Positions 35,344-45,664 of a DNA stretch of 64,000 nucleotides are shown in pieces. The stretch comes from Aliivibrio finisterrensis_A. GTDB lineage: Bacteria; Pseudomonadota; Gammaproteobacteria; Enterobacterales; Vibrionaceae. The position numbers were made by a program, and so were the translations under genes. The first letter of the stretch is position 1. Each line of letters starts with the position of its first letter. The notes beneath the pieces were generated by a model. That model searched no databases and had not been told where the DNA came from. It worked only from the letters and a program-made list of their open reading frames with translations. The DNA lies in NCBI RefSeq assembly GCF_004167675.1, contig NZ_SEZQ01000014.1, one strand, 5' to 3'.

Positions 35344-36858
35344 TTAAATTTCTTCGTTATAAATATCTAAGCTTGCTACATTTTGAGCTTCATGATCTTT
35401 TTTTGCATCGTCACCACGTAAACTTTCTAAATACTCTAAGTAATTTTGGTCTACATCACCAGTTACATAATGCGCATTAAAAACCGAGGTTTCAAAGCGT
35501 TCAATTTCACGGTTACCACAACCGACAGCATCAACTAAATCTGACAGATCTTGGAAGATTAATGCGTCAGCACCAATTTGCTTACAGATTTCATCCACTT
35601 CACGACCATGAGCTATTAACTCATTTGCACTTGGCATATCAATACCGTATACGTTCGGGAAACGAATCTCTGGCGCAGCTGATACCATGTAAACATTTTT
35701 AGCACCTGAATCTCGTGCCATTTCAATGATCTGCTCAGAAGTAGTACCACGAACAATTGAGTCATCAACCAGCAGTACATTCTTATCTTTAAATTCTGAA
35801 CGAATAGCGTTTAATTTACGACGTACCGATTTTTTACGCTCTTGCTGACCTGGCATAATAAACGTACGGCCAACATAACGATTTTTCACAAACCCTTGGC
35901 GGTAAGGTTTATTAATTATTTGAGCAATCTCAAGGGCAATATCGCATGAAGTTTCAGGGATAGGTAAAACGACATCTATCTCTAGATCTTCCCATTCACG
36001 TTTGATTTTTTCACCCAAACGCTTACCCATCTCAACTCGTGCACTGTATACCGAAATTTTATCAATAAACGAATCTGGACGAGCAAAGTAAACGAATTCA
36101 AAGATACATGGATTTAGCTTTGGATCATGCGCACATTGTTGTGTATATAGGCCACCTTCAAATGGTGCATATATCGCTTCACCTGGCGCTACGTCACGTA
36201 CAAAATCAAAACCGACAGCATCAAGAGCGACGGATTCAGACGCTACCATATACTCTATGCGGCCTTCTACTTCACGTTTACCTAGGCATAATGGACGAAT
36301 GCCATTTGGATCACGGAAAGCAACCATTCCATGACCAATCACCATTGCCGTTACCGCATAAGCACCACGAATTTGTTCATGTACTTTAGCTACTGTTTTA
36401 AAGATATCGTCTTGAGTGAGTGGGTAATTCTTAGATTCATCAAGATGGTGAGCAAAGATGTTTAATAATACTTCTGAATCAGAAGTCGTATTAACATGGC
36501 GACGCTCTTGTTCAAATAAAGTCTCACGGATTTCATTCGCATTGGTTAAGTTACCATTGTGCGCTAATGTGATTCCAAAAGGAGAGTTTACATAGAAAGG
36601 TTGTGCTTCTGAGGCACTAGAACTACCTGCTGTAGGGTATCGAACATGTCCAATACCAACGTTACCTTGTAGGCGTTGCATGTGTTTTGTTTCAAACACA
36701 TCCTTCACCAAACCGTTCGCCTTTCTCAGACGGAAACGATTGCTTTCTATGGTAATAATACCAGCAGCATCTTGGCCACGATGTTGTAGCACTGTTAAAG
36801 CGTCATAGATTGACTGGTTTACTGGTGTTGCGCCCACGATTCCAACAATACCGCACAT
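35344..36858 (-). CDS. purF: Amidophosphoribosyltransferase
   Basis: The 504-residue enzyme catalyses the first step of purine synthesis, PRPP plus glutamine to phosphoribosylamine. Cys2 (MCGIVGI) is the glutaminase nucleophile, exposed after Met removal. The PRPP loop VLLVDDSIVRGTT and the flexible RQGFVKNRYVGRTF are present. It is the last gene of the long minus-strand cluster, 34 nt after cvpA, as in E. coli. Confidence 0.97.
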   Translation of the reverse strand: MCGIVGIVGATPVNQSIYDALTVLQHRGQDAAGIITIESNRFRLRKANGLVKDVFETKHMQRLQGNVGIGHVRYPTAGSSSASEAQPFYVNSPFGITLAHNGNLTNANEIRETLFEQERRHVNTTSDSEVLLNIFAHHLDESKNYPLTQDDIFKTVAKVHEQIRGAYAVTAMVIGHGMVAFRDPNGIRPLCLGKREVEGRIEYMVASESVALDAVGFDFVRDVAPGEAIYAPFEGGLYTQQCAHDPKLNPCIFEFVYFARPDSFIDKISVYSARVEMGKRLGEKIKREWEDLEIDVVLPIPETSCDIALEIAQIINKPYRQGFVKNRYVGRTFIMPGQQERKKSVRRKLNAIRSEFKDKNVLLVDDSIVRGTTSEQIIEMARDSGAKNVYMVSAAPEIRFPNVYGIDMPSANELIAHGREVDEICKQIGADALIFQDLSDLVDAVGCGNREIERFETSVFNAHYVTGDVDQNYLEYLESLRGDDAKKDHEAQNVASLDIYNEEI

Positions 36859-36892
36859 GTCCTAGAGTCCTCAATTTGCTAAAAAACTGGCG

Positions 36893-37384
36893 CTATTTAG
36901 CGCCAGGAAGAAAACTTGATGTATCCTTTAAGTAATCAAAGAACCACGCAATTACCACCTTAAACTGAGGTATTAATTGCGATTGCTTCCACCACTCTGA
37001 ATCTGATAATGACGTAAAGGCATCAATGAAGAATAGAACCGCTGCAATAATTAGCACGCCCCTTAATCCACCAAAGACAATCCCTAAAATCCTATCTGTT
37101 CCTGACAACCCTGTTTTTTGTACTAATTGACCAACAACATAGTTAACAACAGCACCAACAATTAAGGTTGCCACAAACAAGGCAGCTATCGCACTGCCAT
37201 TTCTTATCATTTCATCATGTATATTTGTAAAATACGCGGCTAATTTAGGATAGAAGTTACTGGCAACAAAAAAGGCACCAAACCATATCACTAATGACAA
37301 TGCTTCTTTTACAAATCCTCTAACCAAACTGATTAAAGCTGATAGGCTAATAACACCTAAAATGACAAAATCGATCCAAATCAT
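36893..37384 (-). CDS. cvpA: Colicin V production protein CvpA
   Basis: The 163-residue inner-membrane protein has four predicted helices and the conserved RGFVKEALSLVIWFGAFFVA and GLRGVLI segments. CvpA is needed for colicin V export and for envelope or bile-stress tolerance in other species; the exact role is unknown. It sits between dedD and purF as in E. coli. Confidence 0.94.
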   Translation of the reverse strand: MIWIDFVILGVISLSALISLVRGFVKEALSLVIWFGAFFVASNFYPKLAAYFTNIHDEMIRNGSAIAALFVATLIVGAVVNYVVGQLVQKTGLSGTDRILGIVFGGLRGVLIIAAVLFFIDAFTSLSDSEWWKQSQLIPQFKVVIAWFFDYLKDTSSFLPGAK

Positions 37385-37445
37385 AATTTATCTTTTCTCT
37401 GTTGCTGCGCATTTTAACAGAAAAATCCGCTACGCAAACGTTTTC

Positions 37446-38006
37446 TTATGGGTTTAGTGGTGCAAATTTAAGCAATTGACCATTTAAGCCAGTTATTTCT
37501 TTTAATTTCGGTAGTTGTTTTTCAAGATCCGATTTTGAAATATCTGGGCCAACAGCAACTCTCACTAAATCTCCTTTCTGAGGTTCTTTAGGAAAAGTAT
37601 GCGCCTGGAAGCCTTGCTTACGTAATTTAAGCGCTAGATTTTGTGCATTATCTGCATTTCTAAACACGCCAAGCTGGATTATCCATGCGCTTTTTGCGTA
37701 ATCAATTTTCGGTGCTTCAACTGCTGGTTTTTTTTCTACAATGTGAAGTACTTCTTTTTCCGGCTCTGCTTCTGTCGACTCAATGGTCACCTCTACAGGC
37801 TCCCCAGGAAGTTCAGCATCAAAATCTACTGGCTCTTGTATCTCAAATTGCTCTACATCTTTAGAGAGCTCTGGTTTAATTGGAATGCTTGCAAATTCTT
37901 CTTGGTAGTGTTTTTTCTTACCATCAAATACATCAGGTAAAACAATTACCCCAATAGCAACCAATATAATAGTTCCGACTAGACGTCGCTGAAATGGACT
38001 AGACAC
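37446..38006 (-). CDS. dedD: SPOR domain cell-division protein DedD
   Basis: The 186-residue protein has a short cytoplasmic start, one membrane helix (LVGTIILVAIGVIVLPDVF), an acidic Pro/Glu-rich periplasmic linker and a C-terminal SPOR domain (about 105-183; WIIQLGVFRNADNAQNLA). SPOR domains bind denuded glycan at the septum, so it should localise to the division site. It starts 9 nt after folC. Confidence 0.93.
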   Translation of the reverse strand: MSSPFQRRLVGTIILVAIGVIVLPDVFDGKKKHYQEEFASIPIKPELSKDVEQFEIQEPVDFDAELPGEPVEVTIESTEAEPEKEVLHIVEKKPAVEAPKIDYAKSAWIIQLGVFRNADNAQNLALKLRKQGFQAHTFPKEPQKGDLVRVAVGPDISKSDLEKQLPKLKEITGLNGQLLKFAPLNP

Positions 38007-38015
38007 TTATGTTCC

Positions 38016-39296
38016 TTATGCTTCTTGTTTCCAATAATCCCATACCTCACCAACCGTATGGAAAGAACCGAAGACTAAAATTAAATCATCATTTTCAGCC
38101 TGTTGTAAGGCTACTTTAAAAGCATCAACTGGTGATAAATATTCTGTTATTTCTTCTGATAAAACCGCGGTTAACTCACTTGCATTCGCTGCTCGTGGAC
38201 CAGTTAAAGATGCAGGATACCAAACATCAATCACTCCCGTGAACTCACTCAAGGTCGATTTAATGTCTTTATCATGTAACATGCCGACTACTGCATGTAC
38301 TTTCTTATTTGGGAAACGCTGTCTTATTTGCTGTACTAGATAGTTTGCTGAATGTGGGTTGTGCGCAACATCAAGAATAATTGTTGGCTCAGCTTCTCCG
38401 TTGCCACGACTTAAACGCTGCATTCGGCCCGGTAAATTAGCAAGTTTCAAACCTTCGACAATATTCACATCACTCAGTTCTAATCCAGACGTACCTAATG
38501 CCATTATCGCTGTTGCTGCATTCGCTAAAGGTAAATTTGGTAACGGTAAGTTATCTAGATCAAACGCCCCACTTTTCCATGTCCATGTTTGCGTCTCAGG
38601 ATTCACGCTATAATCAAACTGATAGCCTACTTGATATAAATCCGCTCCGATGTCATCAGCATGAGCTGCAACACTTGATGGTGGATTTGGCTGGCCACAG
38701 ATCGCTGGCTTTTCAGAGCGGTAGATCCCTGCTTTTTCAAAACCAATCACTTCAATGTCATCACCAAGCCAATCAACATGATCAACCGCGAGACTCGTGA
38801 TAATAGAAACGTCATGATCCACCACATTTGTCGCATCTAAACGCCCGCCTAAGCCAACTTCTAAAAGGACAACATCAACTTGATGTGCTTTAAACGCCCA
38901 CAAAGCAGATAGCGTTCCGAACTCAAAAAGACTTAATGATGTTTCTTTACGCCACGCTTCAATAGCAGCAAAAGATTGAGAGATAAGAGAATCAGATAAA
39001 TCGTTACCATTAATACGAATACGTTCGTTATAACGAATAAGGTGAGGAGAGCTATAAACACCAACACGATAGCCCGCATTAATTAAAATAGATTCCATTA
39101 ATGCACAGGTTGAACCTTTACCGTTCGTTCCTGCAACTGTAATTACCGTTGATGCTGGTTTTGTTAATTTTGCTCGTTGTGCAACACGCTGAACGCGCTC
39201 AAGGCCTAAATCAATTGCACTTGTATGAATACTTTCTAAATAACGAAGCCACACCGATAAATCAGATGTGGCTTTCGGAGAATCAAATGATGTCAT
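38016..39296 (-). CDS. folC: Dihydrofolate synthase/folylpolyglutamate synthase
   Basis: The 426-residue Mur-ligase family enzyme adds glutamate to dihydropteroate and folates. The ATP P-loop VAGTNGKGST, the VGLGGRLDATNVV metal-site loop and the DVAHNPHSA motif are visible. It lies between accD (101-nt gap) and dedD in the conserved order. Confidence 0.96.
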   Translation of the reverse strand: MTSFDSPKATSDLSVWLRYLESIHTSAIDLGLERVQRVAQRAKLTKPASTVITVAGTNGKGSTCALMESILINAGYRVGVYSSPHLIRYNERIRINGNDLSDSLISQSFAAIEAWRKETSLSLFEFGTLSALWAFKAHQVDVVLLEVGLGGRLDATNVVDHDVSIITSLAVDHVDWLGDDIEVIGFEKAGIYRSEKPAICGQPNPPSSVAAHADDIGADLYQVGYQFDYSVNPETQTWTWKSGAFDLDNLPLPNLPLANAATAIMALGTSGLELSDVNIVEGLKLANLPGRMQRLSRGNGEAEPTIILDVAHNPHSANYLVQQIRQRFPNKKVHAVVGMLHDKDIKSTLSEFTGVIDVWYPASLTGPRAANASELTAVLSEEITEYLSPVDAFKVALQQAENDDLILVFGSFHTVGEVWDYWKQEA

Positions 39297-39397
39297 AATT
39301 CAACTACTTCACTGACGGAATAGAGTGACAGTATATATGACTTAGGTTGCTGTTTTAAAGTAAGAACTAGCAACCTTGCTCGCATTTGATTTAATTT

Positions 39398-40282
39398 TTA
39401 CTTTGCACCGTCAACAGGAACAACTAATGGCGATGACTGGTTTGTCATTTTAGCCATTAAGCCACCAATACGTTGACGCATTTCACGACGATCAACAATC
39501 ATGTCTATCGCACCATGCTCAAGTAGGAATTCACTACGTTGGAAACCTTCCGGTAAATCTTCACGAACGGTTTGCTCAATAACACGACGACCAGCAAAAC
39601 CGATTAGGGCTTTTGGTTCACCGATATTAATATCACCTAGCATTGCTAAACTTGCAGATACACCACCCATTGTAGGGTCGGTTAATACTGAGAAAAATGG
39701 TAGGCCTTTACGAGACAAACGTGCAAGAGCAGCACTTGTTTTTGCCATTTGCATTAGAGACATAAGTGCCTCTTGCATACGTGCGCCACCACTTGCAGAG
39801 AAACAAACAAGAGGACAGTTGTTTTCAATTGCAGCATCTACCGCTTTAACAAAGCGAGCGCCAACAACAGAGCCCATTGAACCACCCATGAATGAGAATT
39901 CAAATGCACAAGCAACAACTGGAAGCTCTAATAGAGTCCCTTTCATTACCACTAACGCATCAGTTTCATTGCTTGATTTTTGTGCAGCAGAAATACGATC
40001 TTTATAACGCTTTGAGTCTTTAAACTTCAAAACATCTTTTGGTTCTAGCTCTTGGCCAATTTCCACACGACCTTCAACATCTAAAAATGTTTCTAAACGT
40101 TTACGTGCTTTCATGCGCATATGGTGGTCACACTTAGGACACACTTCTAGGTTACGCTCTAGCTCTGCAGAATATAGAACCTGTTCACATGACGTACATT
40201 TCGTCCAAACCCCTTCAGGGATCGATGCTTTACGTGAACTAACAATATTGCTTGTATTAAAAATCTTTTCAAGCCAACTCAT
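39398..40282 (-). CDS. accD: Acetyl-CoA carboxylase carboxyltransferase subunit beta
   Basis: The 294-residue form from ATG 40282 starts SWLEKIFNTSNIV like other AccD proteins and has AAAGG 8 nt upstream; an in-frame upstream ATG at 40336 is rejected. A four-cysteine zinc finger (CTSC...CPKC) precedes the crotonase-like domain with GGARMQEAL. With AccA it transfers carboxyl from biotin to acetyl-CoA in fatty acid synthesis. Confidence 0.96.
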   Translation of the reverse strand: MSWLEKIFNTSNIVSSRKASIPEGVWTKCTSCEQVLYSAELERNLEVCPKCDHHMRMKARKRLETFLDVEGRVEIGQELEPKDVLKFKDSKRYKDRISAAQKSSNETDALVVMKGTLLELPVVACAFEFSFMGGSMGSVVGARFVKAVDAAIENNCPLVCFSASGGARMQEALMSLMQMAKTSAALARLSRKGLPFFSVLTDPTMGGVSASLAMLGDINIGEPKALIGFAGRRVIEQTVREDLPEGFQRSEFLLEHGAIDMIVDRREMRQRIGGLMAKMTNQSSPLVVPVDGAK

Positions 40283-40459
40283 GGACGACCTTTCTATTAG
40301 TGATCTCTCGCACCATCGCAAGAGAAATAAATTCAATTAATTAGATTAAACCATAAATAACAGCCAGTGTAGATAAAAAACTGGTTGTACCTATTTTCAA
40401 TATTGAACCTACATCAACTTTTTGTTTATTAAATAGGCGTATTTAATATAGATGTAATA

Positions 40460-41248
40460 TCAGTTATCAGCTAAAAATAATGGGCCTAGTGGTACTCGCG
40501 GTAGTTCCCACTCCTGCGGATAATCAACATCAATGAGATATAGTCCTTCTGCTTTTGCTGTTGCCCCGGCTAATTTGCGGTCTTTCGCTTCAAGTAACCA
40601 TTGTATCCATTCTGGTTTTTGTTTGCCTTTACCAACCTGAATTAAACTGCCGGTAATGTTACGAACCATGTGATGAACAAAAGCATTTGCTTTAATATCA
40701 ATAACAATAAAATCACCATGACGAGTGACGTTAAGGTGCATTAAATTACGCCAAGGACTACGAGATTGGCAGTGTATTGCTCTAAAAGAAGTAAAGTCAT
40801 TCTCACCGAGTAAATACTGCCCAGCTTGATGCATTAGGTCTGCATTTAACGGTTCGTGATAATGACTAACACCGTGTCCTAAGATTGCTGGACGAAGACG
40901 GTTGTTGTAAATAATATATCGGTAACGTCGCGCTGTTGCTGTAAAACGAGCATGGAAATCTTCGGTCACTTCCTTTGCCCAACGAACGGCGATGTTCTTT
41001 GGTAAATTAGCGTTCGCTCCCATCATCCATGCGGCGAGTTTGCGAGTGCTTGTTGTATCAAAATGAACAACTTGTCCGGTACCATGCACACCAGCATCTG
41101 TTCTACCTGCACACATCACTTCAGTTGGTTCATTTGCAACAATTGTTAAGGCTTTTTCTAATTCCGCCTGGACGCTATTAACGTCTTTCTGACGCTGCCA
41201 ACCATAGTAATCGGCACCATCGTATTCAATACATAAAGCTATTCGCAT
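40460..41248 (-). CDS. truA: tRNA pseudouridine(38-40) synthase TruA
   Basis: The 262-residue protein modifies U38-U40 of tRNA anticodon arms. The catalytic Asp is in CAGRTDAGVHG, with YDGADYYGWQRQ at the N-terminus and NAFVHHMVRNITG in the second half. It follows hubP and its terminator and precedes accD; the dedA gene found here in E. coli is absent. Confidence 0.96.
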   Translation of the reverse strand: MRIALCIEYDGADYYGWQRQKDVNSVQAELEKALTIVANEPTEVMCAGRTDAGVHGTGQVVHFDTTSTRKLAAWMMGANANLPKNIAVRWAKEVTEDFHARFTATARRYRYIIYNNRLRPAILGHGVSHYHEPLNADLMHQAGQYLLGENDFTSFRAIHCQSRSPWRNLMHLNVTRHGDFIVIDIKANAFVHHMVRNITGSLIQVGKGKQKPEWIQWLLEAKDRKLAGATAKAEGLYLIDVDYPQEWELPRVPLGPLFLADN

Positions 41249-41285
41249 GAGATTTGATTCTTTTTATTCAATTATACGTCATTAT

Positions 41286-41320
41286 AAAAAAAGGCGGGGC
41301 TCACTGCCACCGCCTTTTTT
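41286..41320 (-). terminator. Terminator of hubP
   Basis: On the minus strand GGCGG-t-GGC/GCC-c-CGCC forms an 8-bp interrupted stem followed by T7, 19 nt after the hubP stop. Confidence 0.85.
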
Positions 41321-41338
41321 AAGATTGTTTTCTTAAAG

Positions 41339-44300
41339 TTAGCCTAGTTGTTTCATTAATTTTTCAGCTTCAACTTTTAGTTGCGCATCATCACTGCGAA
41401 GAACTTCTTCAAGTAACTCTAAAGCACCTTTATCATCAGACATCTCAATATAGGCTCTTGCTAAATCAAGCTTACTTTGAACGTCACTATTTACATCAAC
41501 ATCATGAGAGCCTACGTTACCTAGCATATCGGGGAAGTCATTTAACCCAACATCTAAATTAAGATCTTCTTCTTCGAAGGTTGATTTATCTCCGTTTTCA
41601 GTTTCTGCAATTAATGCTTCAATACTTAAAAAGCGATCATCACCATGGGGATCATTAGCGAAGTTTGGTTGCTCTGCCCAATCTTCATCTTCCACCTCAG
41701 AGTCCATGCTTGATGTATTATCAAGATTGAATCCACTCCAATCGCTAGCACCATCATCAATCATGCTATCAATGTCTAAACCAGCACTATCTAAGTGAGT
41801 TAACGCTTCTTTTTCTTCATCTGACACTCGTGAATGAAAATCAAAGGACGCGACTTCTTTCTCATCTTCAACAGTTAATGACTCTTCTGATTTGTCATCT
41901 TCGGTGGCATCAATATCTTGTTCTAACGCCTCTATTTCAGATTCTGGTGGTGTAATATCATCACTATCGTCCTCTAAAGCAGCTAACGCATCTTCAATCG
42001 ATAATCCTTCCAGATGATCTTCATCTGCTTCTTCATCTAAATCATCATTAGGCTGTGAAAAATCAACCGCACTGCTTTCTAAAAAATCATCTAATGAGAA
42101 ATCATTTTCATCAAGATCATCTTCAATTTCTGACGCACTATCTACAGCTAGAGTTTCTTCATCTAATTCAGACTCTGTATTCTCTTCGATGTCTGCTTCT
42201 TCAGTTTCTGGTGAAAGCGTTGCTACTTCATCGGCTTCCAAGTCATCTTCTAAATTAGCAAATACGTCTTCTTCTGCCTCTACGACTAACGGCGCTTCTT
42301 CAGTAAGTACTTCTTCTGTTAACAGATCGTCTTCTAGCTCAATTGGCTCTTCAGCTTGAAGTTCATTCAACTCTGTTGCTTCTAAAGACTCATCAAGATC
42401 AAACGAGAAATCAGTATCTTCATCTAACTCAGACTCTGTATTCTCTTCGATGTCTGCTTCTTCAGTTTCTGGTGAAAGCGTTGTTACTTCATCGGCTTCC
42501 AAGTCATCTTCTAAATGAGAAAATACGTCTTCTTCTGCCTCTGCCTCTACGACTAACGGCGCTTCTTCAGTTAGTATTTCTTCTGTTAACAGATCGTCTT
42601 CTAGATCAATTGGCTCTTCAGCTTGAAGTTCATTCAACTCTGTTACTTCTAAAGACTCATCAAGATCAAACGAGAAATCAGTGTCTTCATCTAACTCAGA
42701 CTCTGTATTCTCTTCGATGTCTGCTTCTTCAGTTTCTGGTGAAAGCGTTGTTACTTCATCGGCTTCCAAGTCATCTTCTAAATGAGAAAATACGTCTTCT
42801 TCTGCCTCTGCCTCTACGACTAACGGCGCTTCTTCAGTAAGTACTTCTTCTGTTAACAGATCGTCTTCTAGCTCAATTGGCTCTTCAGCTTGAAGTTCAT
42901 TCAGCTCAGTTTCTTCTAAAGACTCATCAAGATCAAACGAGAAATCAGTATCTTCATCTAACTCAGACTCTGTATTCTCTTCGATGTCTGCTTCTTCAGT
43001 TTCTGGTGAAAGCGTTGTTACTTCATCGGCCTCCAAGTCATCTTCTAAATTAGCAAATACGTCTTCTTCTGACTCTGTCTCTTCTAAAGACTTATCAAGA
43101 TCCAATGATGATTCTGATTCTAACGCTGACTCAAACAATGGGATATCATCGATTTCATCATCTTCAGCTTCAACTAGCCAATCTTCATCTCTAGGCGTGT
43201 CTTCTGAAAGCGATTCTGATGTTGCTACACCTTCAACGTCAACATCATCGCCAGTCTTTCCCAGCGCTTCATCATCCTCTTCAGAATCATCGCCAATTAG
43301 CTCATCTAATAGAGCGGTGCTGTCTTCATCAATCTTAATATCATCGTCGTCGTCATCTTCTGATAAATACTCATCAAGTAATGAAGTGCTATCTTCATCA
43401 ATTTCAATATCATCTTCATCAGTTAGCTCATCATCTTCACCCAGTAACTCATCCAACAATGATGTGCTGTCTTCATCAATCTCTAAATCAAGGTCATCTT
43501 CATCGTCTGATTCATCTAACATATCATCTAATAATGCGGTACTGTCTTCATCAACATCTAAACCAAGATCGTCTTCATCATCTGATTCACCTAACAGATC
43601 ATCCAATAATTCGGCACTGTCTTCATTAGCATCTAAATCAAGATCATCTTCAATATTTAAGCTAATGTTATCTTTATCATTTGAGTCATCTAATAACTCA
43701 TCAAACATTTCTGTATCGCTATCCAAATCGATACTTTCAGCATTTTCTTCTGGTTTATCTTCAATACCTGAAAGTAATGTATCGAAATCTAACTCATCTT
43801 CAAGCGAATCACGGCTTGGCTCAGCAACTAGTTTTGTTTCTTCTTTTTCATCAAGGTCCCAGCCTTGATCTAGTTCTGACTCTTCTTCATCGCCATCCAT
43901 TGATGAGAACAAATCATCAAGCATTGATTGTTCTAATTCTCCGCCCTCTAGATCTTCATTTTCTTCTAGTTCAGGGGTTGATTTATCAAGTACTGATAGA
44001 TCGGAATCATCAATTAATGATAAGTCAAAGTCGTCATCTTCCGTTTCAAGATCGCTTTCTGAGAATAAATCACTGTCAAAATTATTAAGCGCTTTTTCCA
44101 TCTCTTCAAGGCCTAATGCTTTTTCTTCCGCATCAACGGTTAACGCGCTTGAAGACATATCAAGGTCATCGTCAAGGTCATCTAAACCATCAAGATCAAG
44201 ATCATCAGATAGCATTGACTCTAAATCATCATTCTCATCTAATGAAGCAAATGGGTCATCATCTTCTGAATCTGTTTTTTCTGTTTCAAATTCAGCAAAC

Positions 44301-45481
44301 AAATCATCATTAGAATCTGAGTCATCGTTTCCAAATAAGAATTCATCATCGTTGAGATCACCTAAGATATCGTCATCATCATCTAAGCTAATTTCTGGAA
44401 TATCATCATCCATATTAAAATTATCTTCTGGCATTGCTAATGCAGACGGCAATGATGTTTCTGATGAATTTTCTGTCGTTTCTTCCTCTTCTTCTTTCTT
44501 ACGTCGAGATAAGAAGAAGGCAATTAGACCAGCAATAAGTGCACCTGGAATAAGTGCAAGCAATGCAATTAAGCCCGGACTCGACGCTAAATTATCCATT
44601 GCGCTTGGTTCTGCTTTTTTCTCTGCTACCGCTAACTGTTTTTGTTCATTAATGAATTTTTCAACTTCATTTCGAATACGATCTTCATCACTTAATTCAT
44701 TTTTTAAGTTATTAACTTCATGTTGTACTTCAGCTAATCGTACACGTAACTGATGGTTATTTTCTTGAAGCGCAGTGAACTCTTGCTCTGTTGTCTCTAG
44801 TTCAGATTTTAGAGCAACCACTGAAGGAGCTGATTCAGTAACTGGCTCAACTGATTTAACCGTATTATTAACGATTTTTGGCTCTTGATTTTTCGTTTCT
44901 GTTTTAATTGGTGCTGTTTTAATTGGCGCTATTGTTGATTTTGGTTCTGTTTTTTCAACTTTAGCAGTATGTTCAACTTTAGCTTCAGGCGCTTTTGTAA
45001 CTACTGATTTTTTACTATGCGCAAGCAATAATTGTTTAGCATCATCTGTATTTTCACGACGAACTTGTTCTAATGTAGGTAAACGTAATCGACTATTTGG
45101 CTCTAATCCATGAATGTTGTTATTTTCAAAAGCATGGGGATTTAAACGATAGATAGCTAATAAGGTTTGCTGAACTGATGTGGTGTTCGATGGATTTACT
45201 CGACTTGCAATCGACCACAAAGTTTCATCTTCTCTTGTTGGCCCATACACTTTTGTCGGGGCCGTTGCCGATTGTTTTTCTAATGCTAAGTTTTGTGATG
45301 CAACAGTAGCGGTTCGTGTTGATTGTGATGGCGTCACTACCTGTGAACTGACGGTTTGATCCTTTCCTTCCGGACCTACAATTTGAATTGTACCCGCAGC
45401 GTTCGCAATCGAACACTGTGATGCAACGAATAACGCTAAAGGAGTCAGCGTTTTAAACATTTTTTTGGATGCGTCAGACAC
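41339..45481 (-). CDS. hubP: FimV/HubP family polar organiser protein
   Basis: The 1380-residue protein has a signal-like N-terminus, a periplasmic LysM-type peptidoglycan-binding domain (about 77-138), a coiled coil (about 225-280) and a transmembrane helix near 300-325 followed by RRKK. A huge Asp/Glu-rich cytoplasmic region leads to a C-terminal FimV TPR-like motif (LDLARAYIEMSDDKGALELL). Vibrio HubP anchors ParA-type and chemotaxis proteins at the cell pole. The acidic region holds three and a half near-identical 89-residue repeats and several shorter repeats. The start is GTG with AGAGG 8 nt upstream. Confidence 0.93.
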   Translation of the reverse strand: MSDASKKMFKTLTPLALFVASQCSIANAAGTIQIVGPEGKDQTVSSQVVTPSQSTRTATVASQNLALEKQSATAPTKVYGPTREDETLWSIASRVNPSNTTSVQQTLLAIYRLNPHAFENNNIHGLEPNSRLRLPTLEQVRRENTDDAKQLLLAHSKKSVVTKAPEAKVEHTAKVEKTEPKSTIAPIKTAPIKTETKNQEPKIVNNTVKSVEPVTESAPSVVALKSELETTEQEFTALQENNHQLRVRLAEVQHEVNNLKNELSDEDRIRNEVEKFINEQKQLAVAEKKAEPSAMDNLASSPGLIALLALIPGALIAGLIAFFLSRRKKEEEEETTENSSETSLPSALAMPEDNFNMDDDIPEISLDDDDDILGDLNDDEFLFGNDDSDSNDDLFAEFETEKTDSEDDDPFASLDENDDLESMLSDDLDLDGLDDLDDDLDMSSSALTVDAEEKALGLEEMEKALNNFDSDLFSESDLETEDDDFDLSLIDDSDLSVLDKSTPELEENEDLEGGELEQSMLDDLFSSMDGDEEESELDQGWDLDEKEETKLVAEPSRDSLEDELDFDTLLSGIEDKPEENAESIDLDSDTEMFDELLDDSNDKDNISLNIEDDLDLDANEDSAELLDDLLGESDDEDDLGLDVDEDSTALLDDMLDESDDEDDLDLEIDEDSTSLLDELLGEDDELTDEDDIEIDEDSTSLLDEYLSEDDDDDDIKIDEDSTALLDELIGDDSEEDDEALGKTGDDVDVEGVATSESLSEDTPRDEDWLVEAEDDEIDDIPLFESALESESSLDLDKSLEETESEEDVFANLEDDLEADEVTTLSPETEEADIEENTESELDEDTDFSFDLDESLEETELNELQAEEPIELEDDLLTEEVLTEEAPLVVEAEAEEDVFSHLEDDLEADEVTTLSPETEEADIEENTESELDEDTDFSFDLDESLEVTELNELQAEEPIDLEDDLLTEEILTEEAPLVVEAEAEEDVFSHLEDDLEADEVTTLSPETEEADIEENTESELDEDTDFSFDLDESLEATELNELQAEEPIELEDDLLTEEVLTEEAPLVVEAEEDVFANLEDDLEADEVATLSPETEEADIEENTESELDEETLAVDSASEIEDDLDENDFSLDDFLESSAVDFSQPNDDLDEEADEDHLEGLSIEDALAALEDDSDDITPPESEIEALEQDIDATEDDKSEESLTVEDEKEVASFDFHSRVSDEEKEALTHLDSAGLDIDSMIDDGASDWSGFNLDNTSSMDSEVEDEDWAEQPNFANDPHGDDRFLSIEALIAETENGDKSTFEEEDLNLDVGLNDFPDMLGNVGSHDVDVNSDVQSKLDLARAYIEMSDDKGALELLEEVLRSDDAQLKVEAEKLMKQLG
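42155..43069 (-). repeat. Tandem 267-bp coding repeats in hubP
   Basis: Copies run at 42803-43069 and 42536-42802 (267 bp each) and 42275-42535 (261 bp, two codons shorter), then a partial copy to about 42155. Each encodes an 89-residue unit beginning EEDVFANLEDDLEADEV. Nucleotide differences between copies are few, so expansion is recent or kept by gene conversion. Confidence 0.92.
43290..43650 (-). repeat. Short acidic repeats in hubP
   Basis: Five imperfect units of about 22-26 residues with the core DEDSTxLLDELLGEDDD follow one another. They are more diverged than the 89-residue repeats and appear older. They resemble the acidic repeats reported for Vibrio HubP. Confidence 0.8.
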
Positions 45482-45587
45482 TAGAGATGCCTCTTAGTAA
45501 AATGAAAAAATTAATATCTGTATAACTATATCGGATAATAATAAAAAAACTGTAGCTTTTAAGCAAAAACTGTATGGTTTATGGAAG

Positions 45588-45613
45588 AAAAAACCTTAGT
45601 CTTCACTAAGGTT
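45588..45613 (-). terminator. Terminator of pdxB-asd
   Basis: On the minus strand AACCTTAG-N6-CTAAGGTT is followed by T6, 52 nt after the asd stop, separating it from hubP. Confidence 0.85.
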
Positions 45614-45664
45614 ATAATTCAAAACAAACCATGCTCTTTATTTATGAAAGAGACGTCATATTAA

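Noticed and set aside
39344..39376. AGGTTGCT/AGCAACCT hairpin between accD and folC
   Set aside because: It has a 17-nt loop and no T-run; not listed as a terminator.
42155..43069. Possible CRISPR or satellite array
   Set aside because: The units are 267 bp, in frame and entirely coding; there are no short repeats with unique spacers.
42984..43868. Plus-strand 294-residue Ser-rich open frame
   Set aside because: It is the antisense shadow of the Asp/Glu-rich hubP codons (GAT/GAA reversed give ATC/TTC and, in another frame, TCA/TCT). The same applies to the Leu/His-rich frames at 42343-42840 and 43681-44088.
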